This document shows, piece by piece, positions 1 to 9,475 of a DNA stretch of 64,000 nucleotides. The stretch spans positions 1 to 64,000 of the forward strand of contig DATHDS010000013.1 of NCBI GenBank assembly GCA_035318925.1, in the 5' to 3' direction. This stretch comes from VAXT01 sp035318925. GTDB taxonomy: Bacteria > Actinomycetota > Thermoleophilia > Gaiellales > Gaiellaceae. The translations under genes were made by a program, and so were the position numbers. The notes beneath the pieces are model-generated. The model saw only the letters and a program-made list of their open reading frames with translations, ran no database searches and was not told the DNA's origin. Position 1 is the stretch's first letter, and each line of letters begins with the position of its first letter.

Positions 1-632
1 GCGGGTATCGCGGCCGCATCGACGCGACTTCCAGTGGTCGTCTCTATACACGGTGTTCACGACGCGCTCCAGCTCGGGCTGCTCGGCGATTGGGATCAGC
101 GCCATCGAGGGAGCGTGTCGCAGTTCCGCCAGAGGGCGACAGCTACGAATTTCGACACGAGCAAGCGAACCGCACACGCGCCGGGCTAACAGCCGCGTCT
201 GGGGGCGGCTCAAAGCCCGCCGAACGGCACGAAATCGGGCCTAAAAGCGGCAAAAAGTCCCGCAAAACAGCCCATTTTCCGGCACGAAGTGGGGCAAAAC
301 GGGCCGAATCGGGCGAGTTCGTGCCGCTTGAAAGGCAGCGTAGAAGGCAGAAGCCGCGGGGGACGCTTCTGGCTGGTCACCGGTGCGGACGCGGGCGGGC
401 ATCCGTGCTGTAGGTGTTCGGCACGGTCGAATCTGGGTGCGGGATGGCGGCGCGTTCGGTGACCGGGTATACAGGAGGAACATGCACCTGCAGGAGCCGG
501 CGGGATCCCCGGCGACGGCAGGAAGGCACGACGGCAGTGGCTGCCGTTGAGAGGGCGGCGGCCGACGGATGACCCGCATCCCGAGCATGGTGTCCGTTGG
601 CGTGTAGTGAGTAAAGCAGTCGCGGTAATCCT
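1..632. other. Left-end stretch without a supportable gene
   Basis: I see no convincing coding region here. The open frames are short and arginine-rich on both strands and carry no family motif. The stretch holds one copy of the 26-bp palindromic repeat (116-141) and some short G-rich repetitions around 220-330. Confidence 0.5.
116..141. repeat. 26-bp palindromic repeat, copy 1
   Basis: TGTCGC, 14 bases, GCGACA. The spacer is AGTTCCGCCAGAGG. This is subfamily 1, shared with the copies at 28109, 36679 and 60268. It lies between genes. Confidence 0.7.
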
Positions 633-1130
633 TCATTCGATTAACCCAGGTCGCCTGTGCCAAGCGAAATAGATCTCCTCGTAGTCCAGCTGGAGCGGTC
701 TTGCAGAAGCGCGAAAAACTAGCCGGCGTTTGTACTGCCAACCCAGGGGCGCCCATAAGGCGAGCCGAAACATCAAGCGCGAACGAAGCAGAATTGAGGA
801 GTGCTTCGAATTCCCAGTAGAGCGGTGCTGATCGCGGATCTTGGACTGAAGGCTCAATGACTCTAAATCTCTCGCCCTACGTAGCTCTTGCTCGAGCGAG
901 CGATGAAAGGACAGGTACGTTCGATGAATCTTTGCGAGCCGATACTCAACAGCACTGAAGTGGTGCCGAAAGATGCGTGGATACTCCCGCGCGAACCAGC
1001 CGAATTCCGTATCGAGGTCGGCCCAACCATTCTGCGAGAAACGCACCTTGTCATATGCCAGCACGACCCTCGGTGAACGAAACTCGTCTGCGAGGAGTGC
1101 AGGCAATCTTGGTATTGGCTCGAGCGACAT
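633..1130 (-). CDS. Hypothetical protein (165 aa)
   Basis: The product is rich in Arg, Tyr and Trp, with an acidic/aromatic N-terminal half (DLDTEFGWFAREYPRIFRHH) that reads like real protein. I recognise no family. It is in the same orientation as the carbamoyltransferase about 330 bp upstream and may be the last gene of that cluster or a remnant. The start codon and the reality of the gene are uncertain. Confidence 0.35.
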   Translation of the reverse strand: MSLEPIPRLPALLADEFRSPRVVLAYDKVRFSQNGWADLDTEFGWFAREYPRIFRHHFSAVEYRLAKIHRTYLSFHRSLEQELRRARDLESLSLQSKIRDQHRSTGNSKHSSILLRSRLMFRLALWAPLGWQYKRRLVFRASARPLQLDYEEIYFAWHRRPGLIE

Positions 1131-1455
1131 TCCTACGAGAACCTAGCCGCTGAGCCACGACGCACCGGTTGTCGGCACGGCGACGCTCCTCGAGGTTGCG
1201 ACGAAACGGAGGACTGGCCACTCGCGCAAGAGTGCAATGCGCAACGAGTCGCCACACCCTACCTCCGGCCGCAGAAAAGCCCCGGAAGCGAGCTCGAGCT
1301 TCTCGCCGACGCCCACTCGGCCTTTGTAGAAGTGCATTATGGACGCGCCGCGACGGTCGGCGCGACGGGCCGACACGACGCCCTCGCGTCGCTCACTGGT
1401 GTCGTCTAGTCGGTCGGCCCAGCGCGACAGTCGGTCACCGGCAATCCGCAGGTGG
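1131..1455. other. Intergenic, nothing identified
   Basis: About 325 bp lie between the hypothetical gene and the end of the carbamoyltransferase. The overlapping frames on both strands are arginine-rich shadows, and I see no repeat or clear terminator. Confidence 0.4.
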
Positions 1456-3006
1456 CTAGATGCAGGTCTGGTACCACTGGTCGCCGACCACCATGTCCCC
1501 GATCCCGCGGTCGTGGCAATAGTGGATCAGGTTGGACATACGGTTGATGAAGCCCCGCCGGCTCAGGTTGAGCGACGTGTTGCACAGCACGCCCAGGCCG
1601 GTTTCCGCGGCGAACGCGTTCAGCAGACTGTGCAGTCGCGGATTGCTGGTCGCGGTGACGCTCTGCACGCGGGCGGAACCGTCCACATGGGTCACCGCGC
1701 CCAGCCGGGACGAGCGCACCCGGCGGAAGTACAGCATGTACGGGTCGGGGAAGGTCTGGACGAACGCCTCGGCCAGATCCTCCTCGCGGCAGCATGGTGC
1801 GATTGGCCGGTACTCCTCCCGCTGCTTGATGTCGTTGAGCCTCTCCCTCGTGGCCACCGAGTACGGCTCAGCAAGCAGGGACCGGTTGCCCAGGGCGCGC
1901 GGGCCGATCTCCCATCGGCCCTGCACCCAGGCGACCACTCGGCCACGGGCGATCGCGGCGGCGACGGCCCGGTCGTCACGTGGCTGTCGTCGCCACTGCA
2001 GCGGGTCGGGCTCCGCGTCGTGGACGAACTCCAGTCCGCTGTAGACGTTCCAGTCCAGCGGTCGGACGTGGCCGTGGTGCACGAGCGCGTCGATGGCGGT
2101 ACCGATGGCCGAGCCAGAGTCGTTGGTACACGGCGGGACGAAGACGGAACTGAAGTGACCGAGCGTTCGCCAGGCTGCGTTCCAATCGCAATTCAGCCCG
2201 CAGCCACCGGAGATGCGCAGCGGCTTACCAGCGGGCAGTTCGCGCCGCGCGACCTCGGCGTACATTTCGAAGATCCGCTTGCTGAGTAGCGCCGCGGCCG
2301 TCTTGGTCGCATGCGACTGGACGCCCGCGTTGTAAAGGACGGTGTCCGCGAAATCCGCCTTGGGTGCCGGGTTGAGGACACGGATGGCGAGCAGCCGATC
2401 CACCACGGCCTCGATGTCTGCGTCGGCGTCTTTCGGGTCTCCGTAGGCGGCGAGCGCCATCAGTTTTCCGCTGCCGTCCGGCCGCGACGTGCTGCCGCGG
2501 TCGGGGAAGGTGGGATCGGCCAGCGAGAAGAGAAACGCGTACCGCTCGCCGGGGCAGCTGAGCGCCGGCACGGTACGGACCACCTGCCAGGCTCGGTCGA
2601 CCAGGTAGAACGAGCCGGTGACGCCTTCCCACACCAGTACCGTCGTGAGCTCATGGTCCTCGAACGGGGCCATGCCGAGCGCCATCATCACGTGCGAGCG
2701 CTCGTGCGATGAGGTGAAGTAGTCGACCTCCTTGCCGAAGAACCGGATCCGGCCCCGCTGCACCGCGTGTTCTCCGGAGTATCCGGCGCCGATGGGGCTG
2801 CCGTTGCGCGCTTTGGTCCAGCCGCCGAGCGCCACGACGTCCGGGATCCGATCGAGCCGCTCCGCCACGGCCAGCAGAGTGGTCGGGGTGAATTGCGCGT
2901 AGCGCGGGAACGTGTCCTTCTCGGACTCCAGGCACCACAGCAGGCGGCCGTCCTCGACCACAGCGATCGAGCCGTCGTGCCCGGGTTTGATCGCAACGGC
3001 CAGCAT
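1456..3006 (-). CDS. O-carbamoyltransferase (CmcH/NodU/TobZ family)
   Basis: The 516-residue product should transfer a carbamoyl group from carbamoyl phosphate, through an ATP-dependent carbamoyl-adenylate, to a hydroxyl of a small molecule, as NodU, NovN, TobZ and CmcH do. The N-terminal YrdC/ASKHA-like half starts with AIKPGHDGSIAVVEDG and keeps an SHERSHVMMA histidine motif in place of the usual HHxxHAxxA. ISGGCGLNCDWNA sits mid-protein. The C-terminal carbamoyltransferase domain has GRWEIGPRALGNRSLLA, the family's best-conserved signature. The ATG at 3006 is preferred over the longer frame from 3027 because GGGGAG lies about 8 bases upstream. It is the last clear tailoring gene on the left side of the biosynthetic locus and diverges from the methyltransferase. 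The acceptor cannot be read from sequence. Confidence 0.88.
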   Translation of the reverse strand: MLAVAIKPGHDGSIAVVEDGRLLWCLESEKDTFPRYAQFTPTTLLAVAERLDRIPDVVALGGWTKARNGSPIGAGYSGEHAVQRGRIRFFGKEVDYFTSSHERSHVMMALGMAPFEDHELTTVLVWEGVTGSFYLVDRAWQVVRTVPALSCPGERYAFLFSLADPTFPDRGSTSRPDGSGKLMALAAYGDPKDADADIEAVVDRLLAIRVLNPAPKADFADTVLYNAGVQSHATKTAAALLSKRIFEMYAEVARRELPAGKPLRISGGCGLNCDWNAAWRTLGHFSSVFVPPCTNDSGSAIGTAIDALVHHGHVRPLDWNVYSGLEFVHDAEPDPLQWRRQPRDDRAVAAAIARGRVVAWVQGRWEIGPRALGNRSLLAEPYSVATRERLNDIKQREEYRPIAPCCREEDLAEAFVQTFPDPYMLYFRRVRSSRLGAVTHVDGSARVQSVTATSNPRLHSLLNAFAAETGLGVLCNTSLNLSRRGFINRMSNLIHYCHDRGIGDMVVGDQWYQTCI

Positions 3007-3298
3007 GAATCGCGCTCCCCGAGGCATCCGCGCCGGGGCAGCACTCGCAGAGTACTACTGAGCCAACGCGCGCTCAGAGGCTAACTGAGTGGGCCTTGGC
3101 CCACGAAGTGGTTGTGGTTCGGAGGGGCGGCAATGCGGTCGAGCATCATGCGCGAAGGCGCGACCCATGTCCTTCGGACACCCGAAGGATTCCGGCTAGC
3201 CGGGCGAGGTCGGGAAGAGCGGCACCCTCGCGGTCGTCGGTCCGCGCGAGGCCGGAATATCGATCTCGGTCGACAGACGATCCTGGTTCAATAGCTCA

Positions 3299-3941
3299 GT
3301 GGCGAGAAAATGGCTGCACTGGCACCAGCATTACGACACCCCGAACTCGTCGCTGGCCCACAGGCTCACGATCGTCGATCGCGACCTGCGCCGAGCGTTG
3401 GTCGAGGGGCCCCGTGGCGCCGACGGCGTCCAGCGCCGGATCAGCATCTGCGCTGGGGAAGGGCGCCGACGTGCTGCCGGTGTTGGCCGAACACGATCCC
3501 GGCCGTCGCGTGAGAGCACTTCTGGTCGAGCTCAACCCGATCCTGTCGCGGCGCGCCCGCGCGACAGCCGCCGTCCTCGGCCTGGCTGGAGTCGAGGTGA
3601 GAACTGCCGACGCGGGTACGACCGACACGTACCTCGACATGCCGCCCGCGGACGTCTTGGTGGCCTTTGGTGTGTTCGGCAACATCAGCGTCGACGACAT
3701 GCGACGAACCGTCGCCACCCTGCCGGCCCTCCTGGCCGCCGGTGCCATCGTCATCTGGACCCGGGCCGACCGGCACACTGGCCACGACCCCAGCCTGGAC
3801 GTCCGGACCTGCCTCTTGAACAACGGTTTCACCGAGATGTCGCTCACCAGCACCACGGACGACTTGTTCCGGGTCGGAATACACCGACTCGCCGATGTCC
3901 ACGTGGTGCAGCAGGGTATGCGCATGTTCACCTTCGTCTGA
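3299..3941 (+). pseudogene. SAM-dependent methyltransferase, frameshifted
   Basis: The first part reads from GTG 3299 (KWLHWHQHYDTPNSSLAHRL) to RRISICAGEG, the glycine-rich SAM loop, in one frame. The rest (DVLPVLAEHDPGRRVRALLV, VLVAFGVFGNISVDDM, GAIVIWTRADR) continues in the next frame to the stop at 3941. Removing one C in the GGCGCC stretch at 3461-3466 restores a continuous class I methyltransferase of about 213 residues in which the SAM loop flows into the acidic strand. Either the gene is inactivated or the assembly carries a one-base error. It faces the carbamoyltransferase and could be a tailoring enzyme of the same cluster if intact. Confidence 0.7.
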
Positions 3942-4024
3942 CCAGGAGGTCCGGGGACGGGGACCGTCACCGACAGGTGCCGCCTCGTCACCCAGCTACG
4001 CCGGGGTAACGGTTCAGTCCCGGC

Positions 4025-4690
4025 TCAAAGTCCGAACGCTTCCGTCACCTGCTCGGCCAGATCGTCCTCGGTCATCATCGTGTCGACCTCGATGATGGGC
4101 AGTCCGAGGCGCTTCGTTTCCTCGTAGAGACGGTCCGTGAACATCCGATCACGCTCGAGAAGGTTGCGCAGGGCGGTCTCCGGATCATTGGTCTTCCCGG
4201 CGATCGCCCACAACGAGCCCCGGCTTTCGAGCGCGGCCTGACGGAAGTCGGGCGTCGGGAGGAGCCAGACGGCGTGAGTGGGCACGGTGAGGAGAGGCTT
4301 GACTAGGTGTGGCAACAGTCGGAAGCCCTCGGCGATCACAGGAGGTTCAGTCGGAAGGCCGAGGAGGTCTTCGACGATCAGGCCGAAGCCCTCGCCCCGA
4401 AACCAGTGGAACGTCTCGAGCATGGTTGCCGGAGATCGGTTCACCCATCGCTCGTCCATGTCCATGGCCATGAACCTGGTCAGGAAGGGGCTGTCTTCGG
4501 GTGTGCTCCGGCTGGTGTGATCCGACATCACGTCATCGGTCGCGTAGAGCCGTAGACCGTGCTCAGCGGCCAGTCGACGAGCGATAGTCGACTTGCCTGA
4601 ACCGCTCCCGCCACCGATCCAGTAGACGTGCCGGAGCTGCGCAGGCACCACCGCGGCGTCGCCAAGCTCTCCGTGTTGGTCAGTTCGCAT
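4025..4690 (-). CDS. P-loop small-molecule kinase
   Basis: The Walker A sequence IGGGSGSGKSTIARRLA lies near residues 26-42, followed by ATDDVMSDHTSR, typical of nucleoside- or sugar-kinase-like and chloramphenicol-phosphotransferase-like enzymes. VIAEGFRLLPHLV is in the position of the substrate/Walker B region, and the C-terminus is helical with a lid-like NLLERDRMFTDRLYEE. The 221-residue length is normal for a single-domain phosphotransferase. It sits in a minus-strand row with the GT4 gene 22 bp upstream. It probably phosphorylates a pathway intermediate or acts as a self-resistance kinase; sequence alone does not decide. Confidence 0.7.
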   Translation of the reverse strand: MRTDQHGELGDAAVVPAQLRHVYWIGGGSGSGKSTIARRLAAEHGLRLYATDDVMSDHTSRSTPEDSPFLTRFMAMDMDERWVNRSPATMLETFHWFRGEGFGLIVEDLLGLPTEPPVIAEGFRLLPHLVKPLLTVPTHAVWLLPTPDFRQAALESRGSLWAIAGKTNDPETALRNLLERDRMFTDRLYEETKRLGLPIIEVDTMMTEDDLAEQVTEAFGL

Positions 4691-4712
4691 CCCTCGGCCT
4701 CACGATTGATGA

Positions 4713-5879
4713 CTACGCCGCATGACGCAACGCTGTCCGATAGAGATCAGCGTACCGACGGGCAACGCCGCTCCAGTCGTAGTCGGCCATCTGCGTGGCG
4801 TCGGCCGGCTGCACGTGATCTTCGAGTGCCGCGTCGAGCATGTCGCGAAGGGCCTCCACTTCGTACGGCGCCACCGACGGGACGGTCGGGAAGCGCCGGA
4901 GGATCTCCGGTACCTGGTCGGTGACGATCAGCGGGCAGCCGCACGCGATCGCCTCAAGGGCCACCATGCAGAATGTCTCGAGGTAGTTGGACGGGACGAC
5001 GGCGATATCGGAGGCTCGGTAGTACCACGGCAAGTTCCGGTGTGGCACGAACGGCAGGAAAGTCGTTGACGCGTCGATGCCGAGTTCGCCGCTCAGGCGT
5101 TGCAGCTGTGTCCGAAGCGGGCCGTCGCCGATGATGAGGAGCCGGGTCCGCCGGGAACGCGGAGGGAGCCGCGCGAACGCCCTCAGCAGCGTCTCAACGT
5201 TCTTATCGGCGGCAAGCCGACCGACAAAGAGGACGATGCTGCTGTCAGCAGGTAGCTCCACGTGCCGTCGGGCTTCTGCGCGATCCCCTGGCTTGAAGTG
5301 GTGCAGATCGATCCCCGGTGGGATCACCTCCGCCGGCGGCATTCCGGCCGCCGCAAGCACTTCGCCCTGCGCTTCGCCGATTGCTATTAGCTTCACATTC
5401 TCGCGGATGCGCTGGATCCGGTGCAGCAGAGACTGATCGTCGTCCGGGCTCAAACCACGCGGTAGCCACCGTCCGACGCGACCCCAATGCGTGACGACGA
5501 GCGGCCCGCTTAATCTCATGAGCAGTGACTCGGCATCCTCCAACCCCTGGATGTGGATCACGTCCGCTAAGGCGAGGCCAGGAAGCGAAGTTGCCGCATC
5601 GAGCCAGCGCCGCCGGCGCAGGTTCTGTCCGAGAATTCGGACCGGTGCAGGGCTGGCCTTGATCAATCCGTCGAGCCACGCTGGCCACTCGAAGTACGTC
5701 GTTGTGACACCCTCCAGGCCGCTGAGGTATCCCATGCGAGGGCCCCCGACGAACAGCTCGACGTCCATGTCGAGCCGCGTGAGAGCCCTGGCGAGTTGGA
5801 CCATTCCGATCTGCCCGCCCGGCACGCCCGCTCCGCCAGGGACGCCGGACTGGCTCCGCATGATCATCATGACCCTCAT
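4713..5879 (-). CDS. Glycosyltransferase family 4
   Basis: The product has 388 residues in a GT-B fold. The N-terminal Rossmann half has GQIGMVQLARALTRLDMDVE and a glycine-rich acceptor loop. VIPPGIDLHHF and IVLFVGRLAADKNVETLLRA mark the start of the nucleotide-sugar domain. YLETFCMVALEAIACGCPLI carries the E(x7)E motif that binds the donor. No membrane segment or signal peptide is seen, so it is cytosolic or peripheral. It lies 22 bp downstream of the arylsulfotransferase-like gene and 22 bp upstream of the P-loop kinase. Together they suggest glycosylation and further decoration of a scaffold. Confidence 0.85.
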   Translation of the reverse strand: MRVMMIMRSQSGVPGGAGVPGGQIGMVQLARALTRLDMDVELFVGGPRMGYLSGLEGVTTTYFEWPAWLDGLIKASPAPVRILGQNLRRRRWLDAATSLPGLALADVIHIQGLEDAESLLMRLSGPLVVTHWGRVGRWLPRGLSPDDDQSLLHRIQRIRENVKLIAIGEAQGEVLAAAGMPPAEVIPPGIDLHHFKPGDRAEARRHVELPADSSIVLFVGRLAADKNVETLLRAFARLPPRSRRTRLLIIGDGPLRTQLQRLSGELGIDASTTFLPFVPHRNLPWYYRASDIAVVPSNYLETFCMVALEAIACGCPLIVTDQVPEILRRFPTVPSVAPYEVEALRDMLDAALEDHVQPADATQMADYDWSGVARRYADLYRTALRHAA

Positions 5880-5901
5880 GCGAGTCCGCCGGCGCGGTCG
5901 T

Positions 5902-7152
5902 TCAGGACCCGCTCAATCGGGCCGCGGCCCGTAGCCTACGACCGCGCGGTCGGGTCTTCACCTTGAACCGAGCCACCACGTCGGATTCCACACGCGACAT
6001 GCGGTAGATCGACACACGACCCCGCTCAGCTCCGTAGAAGTCGGCAGGAAGGTTTAGCTGCCACAGGATCTCGCCCTCCATCGTCAGCTCGAAGGCCCCG
6101 CCTGCCGTCGAATTCGTGACGAGAAGGTTACCGTTCGCCAGCCGCTCGCACCCGCCCGCAAGCGGGCAGAAGAACGATTGCGGAGGGCTCGCTGACCAGC
6201 TCCAGACCACCTCGCTGGTGCTCGGATCCACAGCGACGAGGCGCGTACGTCCCGCTTCGACGCCATTGTCGAACACGAGGACGCGGCCGTCCGGCAGCCC
6301 CACCGGTTGGTGCGGGCCAGACAGCTCACCCGGACCCCACCACCATCGGACTTCGGCACGGGCAAGATCCACGACGGCGATTGTATTGAGCTCACGCATG
6401 CAGAGCAGTACGTCGCCACGGTTCCACATGCCGCTCGGATGCGCGCCCAAGAGCTCGAGCGTGTTGGTGTGCAGGACGTCGCACGGCGATCCGGGTAAGT
6501 CGCGGAGTCGCTGGAGAGCTCGCCGTCGCTCGCCGTGGTGGCTCGCGGTCCGAAGAATTGTTTGCGTCTCGTGAACCACCGCGAGCGGGACATCGTCGTC
6601 GTGGGTCGGCCATCCCCGACGTCGGAACTCCTCGCGCCGACGCACGATCGAGTCATCGATAAGCTGTCGCAGGCCCCGGTCCGTCCGCAGGATGTCGTAT
6701 GTCGAGAACTCCGAACTCACGGTGCCGTCCGGGCCGATGAGCGTCACGAGATTGTCCAGGACTACGTGATCGCGTCCATTGGCCACCACACGCCGCGGTG
6801 CCTCGCTAAGGACGAGGAGGGATCCATCGTGGTCGATGGCAACGTCATGGTGCGCGGCGACGTCGCATGACCACTCCAGCTCCGACTCAGGCGTGAGCTT
6901 GAGCAGTGAGCGTAGTGGGACGATCGCGAACAGGTTGCCGATGGCGTCCACTTCGACGTGGTTCCAGCCCCGGAGGTAGCTGGGGGGATCGTCTTCGCGC
7001 CTTGGTTGGTGCGCCGTGTGGCTCCACGAGTGCAGGATCGTGCCGACGTCGTCGATGACATACGCGGTAGGAGTCGGGTAGGACGAGGCAGGTGAGAAGA
7101 GGAAGCCCCCCGAGCGACCGTTGCGACTGCGACGATCCCGAAGCTGTGTCAT
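5902..7152 (-). CDS. Arylsulfotransferase (ASST)-like beta-propeller protein
   Basis: The product has about 416 residues from the ATG at 7152. The frame stays open to 7320, but that extension is low-complexity. Repeated propeller blades are visible: LRGWNHVEVDAIGNLFAIVP, HHDVAIDHDGSLLVLSEAPR, GPHQPVGLPDGRVLVFDNG and CERLANGNLLVTNSTAGGAF, alternating with W-x-W segments such as EVVWSW and ILWQLNL. This pattern, including HHDV, belongs to the ASST/PQQ-like family. Classical ASST enzymes are periplasmic, but no signal peptide is evident here, so a cytosolic role or a binding-only propeller is possible. It is the first gene of the row with the GT4 and the kinase. Confidence 0.65.
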   Translation of the reverse strand: MTQLRDRRSRNGRSGGFLFSPASSYPTPTAYVIDDVGTILHSWSHTAHQPRREDDPPSYLRGWNHVEVDAIGNLFAIVPLRSLLKLTPESELEWSCDVAAHHDVAIDHDGSLLVLSEAPRRVVANGRDHVVLDNLVTLIGPDGTVSSEFSTYDILRTDRGLRQLIDDSIVRRREEFRRRGWPTHDDDVPLAVVHETQTILRTASHHGERRRALQRLRDLPGSPCDVLHTNTLELLGAHPSGMWNRGDVLLCMRELNTIAVVDLARAEVRWWWGPGELSGPHQPVGLPDGRVLVFDNGVEAGRTRLVAVDPSTSEVVWSWSASPPQSFFCPLAGGCERLANGNLLVTNSTAGGAFELTMEGEILWQLNLPADFYGAERGRVSIYRMSRVESDVVARFKVKTRPRGRRLRAAARLSGS

Positions 7153-7358
7153 CTCGAGTCCCACCCTACGTGGCAGCGTCGCCGCCTCGAGCTGACGGGT
7201 TCTGGGGCGTTGCATATATGGACCCAGCCGCCCCGCGAGGGAAAGAAGCCTCGGGTACGTCCAACAAAGAATGATGGCCCGCGGTCGACAGTTCGTCGTA
7301 CCTCTGACCCACGAACGCACGCCGACGGTTGTGTGCGATCACTATTTACGCCTGACCG

Positions 7359-7931
7359 ATGACGATCGATAACAATCGAAGGCCCACGCTCGCGATTGTC
7401 GCCGGTCGCCCGGGCTCCGGCAAGACTACGCTGGCGCGCGAGCTTGCCAACGCGCTGTCATGTCCGTTGATCTCGCGCGACGAGATCAATAAGGGGATCT
7501 TCCACAGTGTCGAGCACGATCCTGATCTCGCCGCTAAGGACCGCGTGGCCAAGTTGGCCTTTGACGCGTTCTTCGGCGTAATCGAGCTCCTGGTTTCCTG
7601 CGGCGTAACGCTCGTCGCCGAAGCAGCGTTCCAGGATCGGCGGTGGCGTATCGGGCTCGACCCGATCGCTCCACTGGCCGGGATGAAGGTCATCCACTGC
7701 ACGGTCGATCCGGAGCTCGCACATCAGCGGGTCTTCCGACGGCGTCTCGAACAGCAGGGCGAATGTCAGTCGACGCGAGCATGTGCCGACGCATCGGCTG
7801 CCAACTTTCACCAGCCGGATGTCCCGACCTTCGAACCCCTGTCACTGCCCGTACCGTCTATCCATGTCGCTACGGCCGATGGCTACGATCCTCCGCTCGA
7901 CGAGATCCTCGCGTTCATCACGTCTCGATAG
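7359..7931 (+). CDS. P-loop kinase (AAA_33-like)
   Basis: The product has 190 residues with Walker A VAGRPGSGKTTLARELA at residues 13-29, then CPLISRDEINKG, where the Asp follows the substrate strand. LVAEAAFQDRRW matches the Walker B/substrate loop and DPELAHQRVFRRR the lid. The family includes small-molecule and nucleoside kinases of uncertain substrate. It diverges from the ASST-like gene and precedes the radical SAM genes. It is the second P-loop kinase of the locus but is not a recent copy of the first. Confidence 0.7.
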   Translation: MTIDNNRRPTLAIVAGRPGSGKTTLARELANALSCPLISRDEINKGIFHSVEHDPDLAAKDRVAKLAFDAFFGVIELLVSCGVTLVAEAAFQDRRWRIGLDPIAPLAGMKVIHCTVDPELAHQRVFRRRLEQQGECQSTRACADASAANFHQPDVPTFEPLSLPVPSIHVATADGYDPPLDEILAFITSR

Positions 7932-8139
7932 GTGACGACCGGCTGGGCGCGGTCGCCTCGTGCCGCGAAGGGCGGCTCCACCGGAGGGGACGGCCGGTCG
8001 CCCAAGGGCGCGAACTCCGGGCACAACCCGGCCTCCGTGCCACGCAACGGATCACGCGCACACCCGTGCCAATAACGACCGCGGTCAGCTTCTGACTTTT
8101 CTATGGAGACCCCCCGTCCCTTCGCTAGACGCTGCGGGC

Positions 8140-8168
8140 TTGCGCATCGATCGTGCCGGCTGTATCTT
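8140..8168 (+). promoter_or_regulatory. Candidate promoter for the radical SAM genes
   Basis: TTGCGC at 8140-8145 and TATCTT at 8163-8168 are separated by 17 bases, about 80 bp upstream of the first radical SAM start. This fits a housekeeping sigma-70 promoter. It is a visual match only. Confidence 0.4.
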
Positions 8169-8248
8169 AGGCGCCGCGAGTGGACCCACTGTCCCGCTCC
8201 GGCCGGGCAACGCGTGTCGCCATCGATGTGCAACGCGGGTAGATCGCC

Positions 8249-9475
8249 TTGTCGGATTTGTTGCAGACCTCTCCTTATCTGACTTGCATATCCGCGGGCG
8301 AGCCGAGCCCGATTGTCTACGCGATCGACGAATTGACACCGGCCGTCCCGGACGTTACGCCCCAGGATGGTGCAGCGTTCGGGATCATCGGGCTAGACCG
8401 GAACGTTGTCTGGCACAGCGACGTCGCCGCCCTTAATGCATTGCAGCACGCCGCACCGACGCCGGTCGCCCGATCCTCGCTGATCGAGTTGTACGGCATC
8501 GGCGTGGTGTCGGAACTCGTCGCTCGAGGGTGGCTCCAACGCCCAGATGAGCTCTGTACCGATTACCTGCTGACTACCGCGCAGATCGAGGTTACGGCGC
8601 ATTGCAACTGGGGTTGCAAATTCTGTCCGGTCGCGGTCGATAGAAAGCCGTCGGCGACGATGCCGATGTCGCTCTTCGAGGAGATCATCGAGAAGATCTC
8701 GCCGTACGACACGATCCGCTACGTGACCTTCCATTTCTACAACGAGCCGACGCTCGACCGCTTCTTCAACGAGCGGATCGCCGTGCTTCAGGAGCACGGG
8801 TTGCTCTTGCGGCTCTTCACTAATGCGACCCACCTGACCGAGAACAAGATCGAGACGCTGAAGCGCGCCGGCGTGCTCTACGCGCTCGTAGTAAACCTTC
8901 CGGCGCTGAAGGAGGAAGACTTCCTGGGACTCACGCAGTCGAAGACGCATGCCAGGACCCTTCGCAATATCGATGCGGCGATCGAATCCGAACTTCCCGT
9001 TGAGATCGTCGTCAACGGGCTTGGTGAGGACCTGAGCCGTCGCGTGAGCGAGTTGCGGAAGAGGTACGAGGTGCGGGGCGTTCCTGTCAACTCGACGCTC
9101 TTATCCGACAGGGCTGGAACGGTTGCCGGTCGCTACAACCAGGCGATCCGGATCGAGGGACCGTTGCGTGGCTGTGCGTGGCCCGTGAACCACGCGCACT
9201 TCTCCGTTAAGGGCGACATGTTCATCTGCTGCAACGACTACTACCAGCGCGAGATCTACGGGAACATTCGTTCGGGATCGGTGCACGAGATCATGACGAA
9301 CCCGGCGGCCATTCTTGTACGTCGACGCGTCTTCGGTGTTGCCGATGCCCCACCTGACTACCTGTGCCGTAGCTGTCACGACCAGCTCATGGACTTCCCG
9401 AGACGCCAGTTCCGGCCGCTCGCGAGCTTCCCGGTGCGCGAGCTTCCCCGACGTCAGTCACCGGCCCGTGGTTGA
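8249..9475 (+). CDS. Radical SAM/SPASM protein with PqqD-like N-terminal region
   Basis: The product has 408 residues. EVTAHCNWGCKFC near residue 115 holds the CxxxCxxC cluster motif that binds the SAM-cleaving [4Fe-4S]. The C-terminal SPASM-like region has Cys in RGCAWP, MFICCND and YLCRSCHDQ for auxiliary clusters. The first ~105 residues (NVVWHSDVAALNAL, then a helical stretch ending VVSELVARGWL) resemble a PqqD-type peptide-recognition domain fused to the enzyme, as in several RiPP maturases; this part is inference. The TTG start overlaps no upstream gene. The next radical SAM gene overlaps the end by 8 bases, so the two are translationally linked. The substrate may be a peptide or a carrier-bound amino acid. 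Confidence 0.82.
   Translation: MSDLLQTSPYLTCISAGEPSPIVYAIDELTPAVPDVTPQDGAAFGIIGLDRNVVWHSDVAALNALQHAAPTPVARSSLIELYGIGVVSELVARGWLQRPDELCTDYLLTTAQIEVTAHCNWGCKFCPVAVDRKPSATMPMSLFEEIIEKISPYDTIRYVTFHFYNEPTLDRFFNERIAVLQEHGLLLRLFTNATHLTENKIETLKRAGVLYALVVNLPALKEEDFLGLTQSKTHARTLRNIDAAIESELPVEIVVNGLGEDLSRRVSELRKRYEVRGVPVNSTLLSDRAGTVAGRYNQAIRIEGPLRGCAWPVNHAHFSVKGDMFICCNDYYQREIYGNIRSGSVHEIMTNPAAILVRRRVFGVADAPPDYLCRSCHDQLMDFPRRQFRPLASFPVRELPRRQSPARG

Noticed and set aside
1339..2289. A 316-aa plus frame over the carbamoyltransferase.
   Set aside because: Antisense shadow; the minus strand has the family signatures.
8226..8282. An 18-residue Cys-rich ORF (four Cys) just before the first radical SAM gene, considered as a RiPP precursor.
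   Set aside because: No ribosome binding site, it overlaps the enzyme start in another frame and is too short for a leader plus core.
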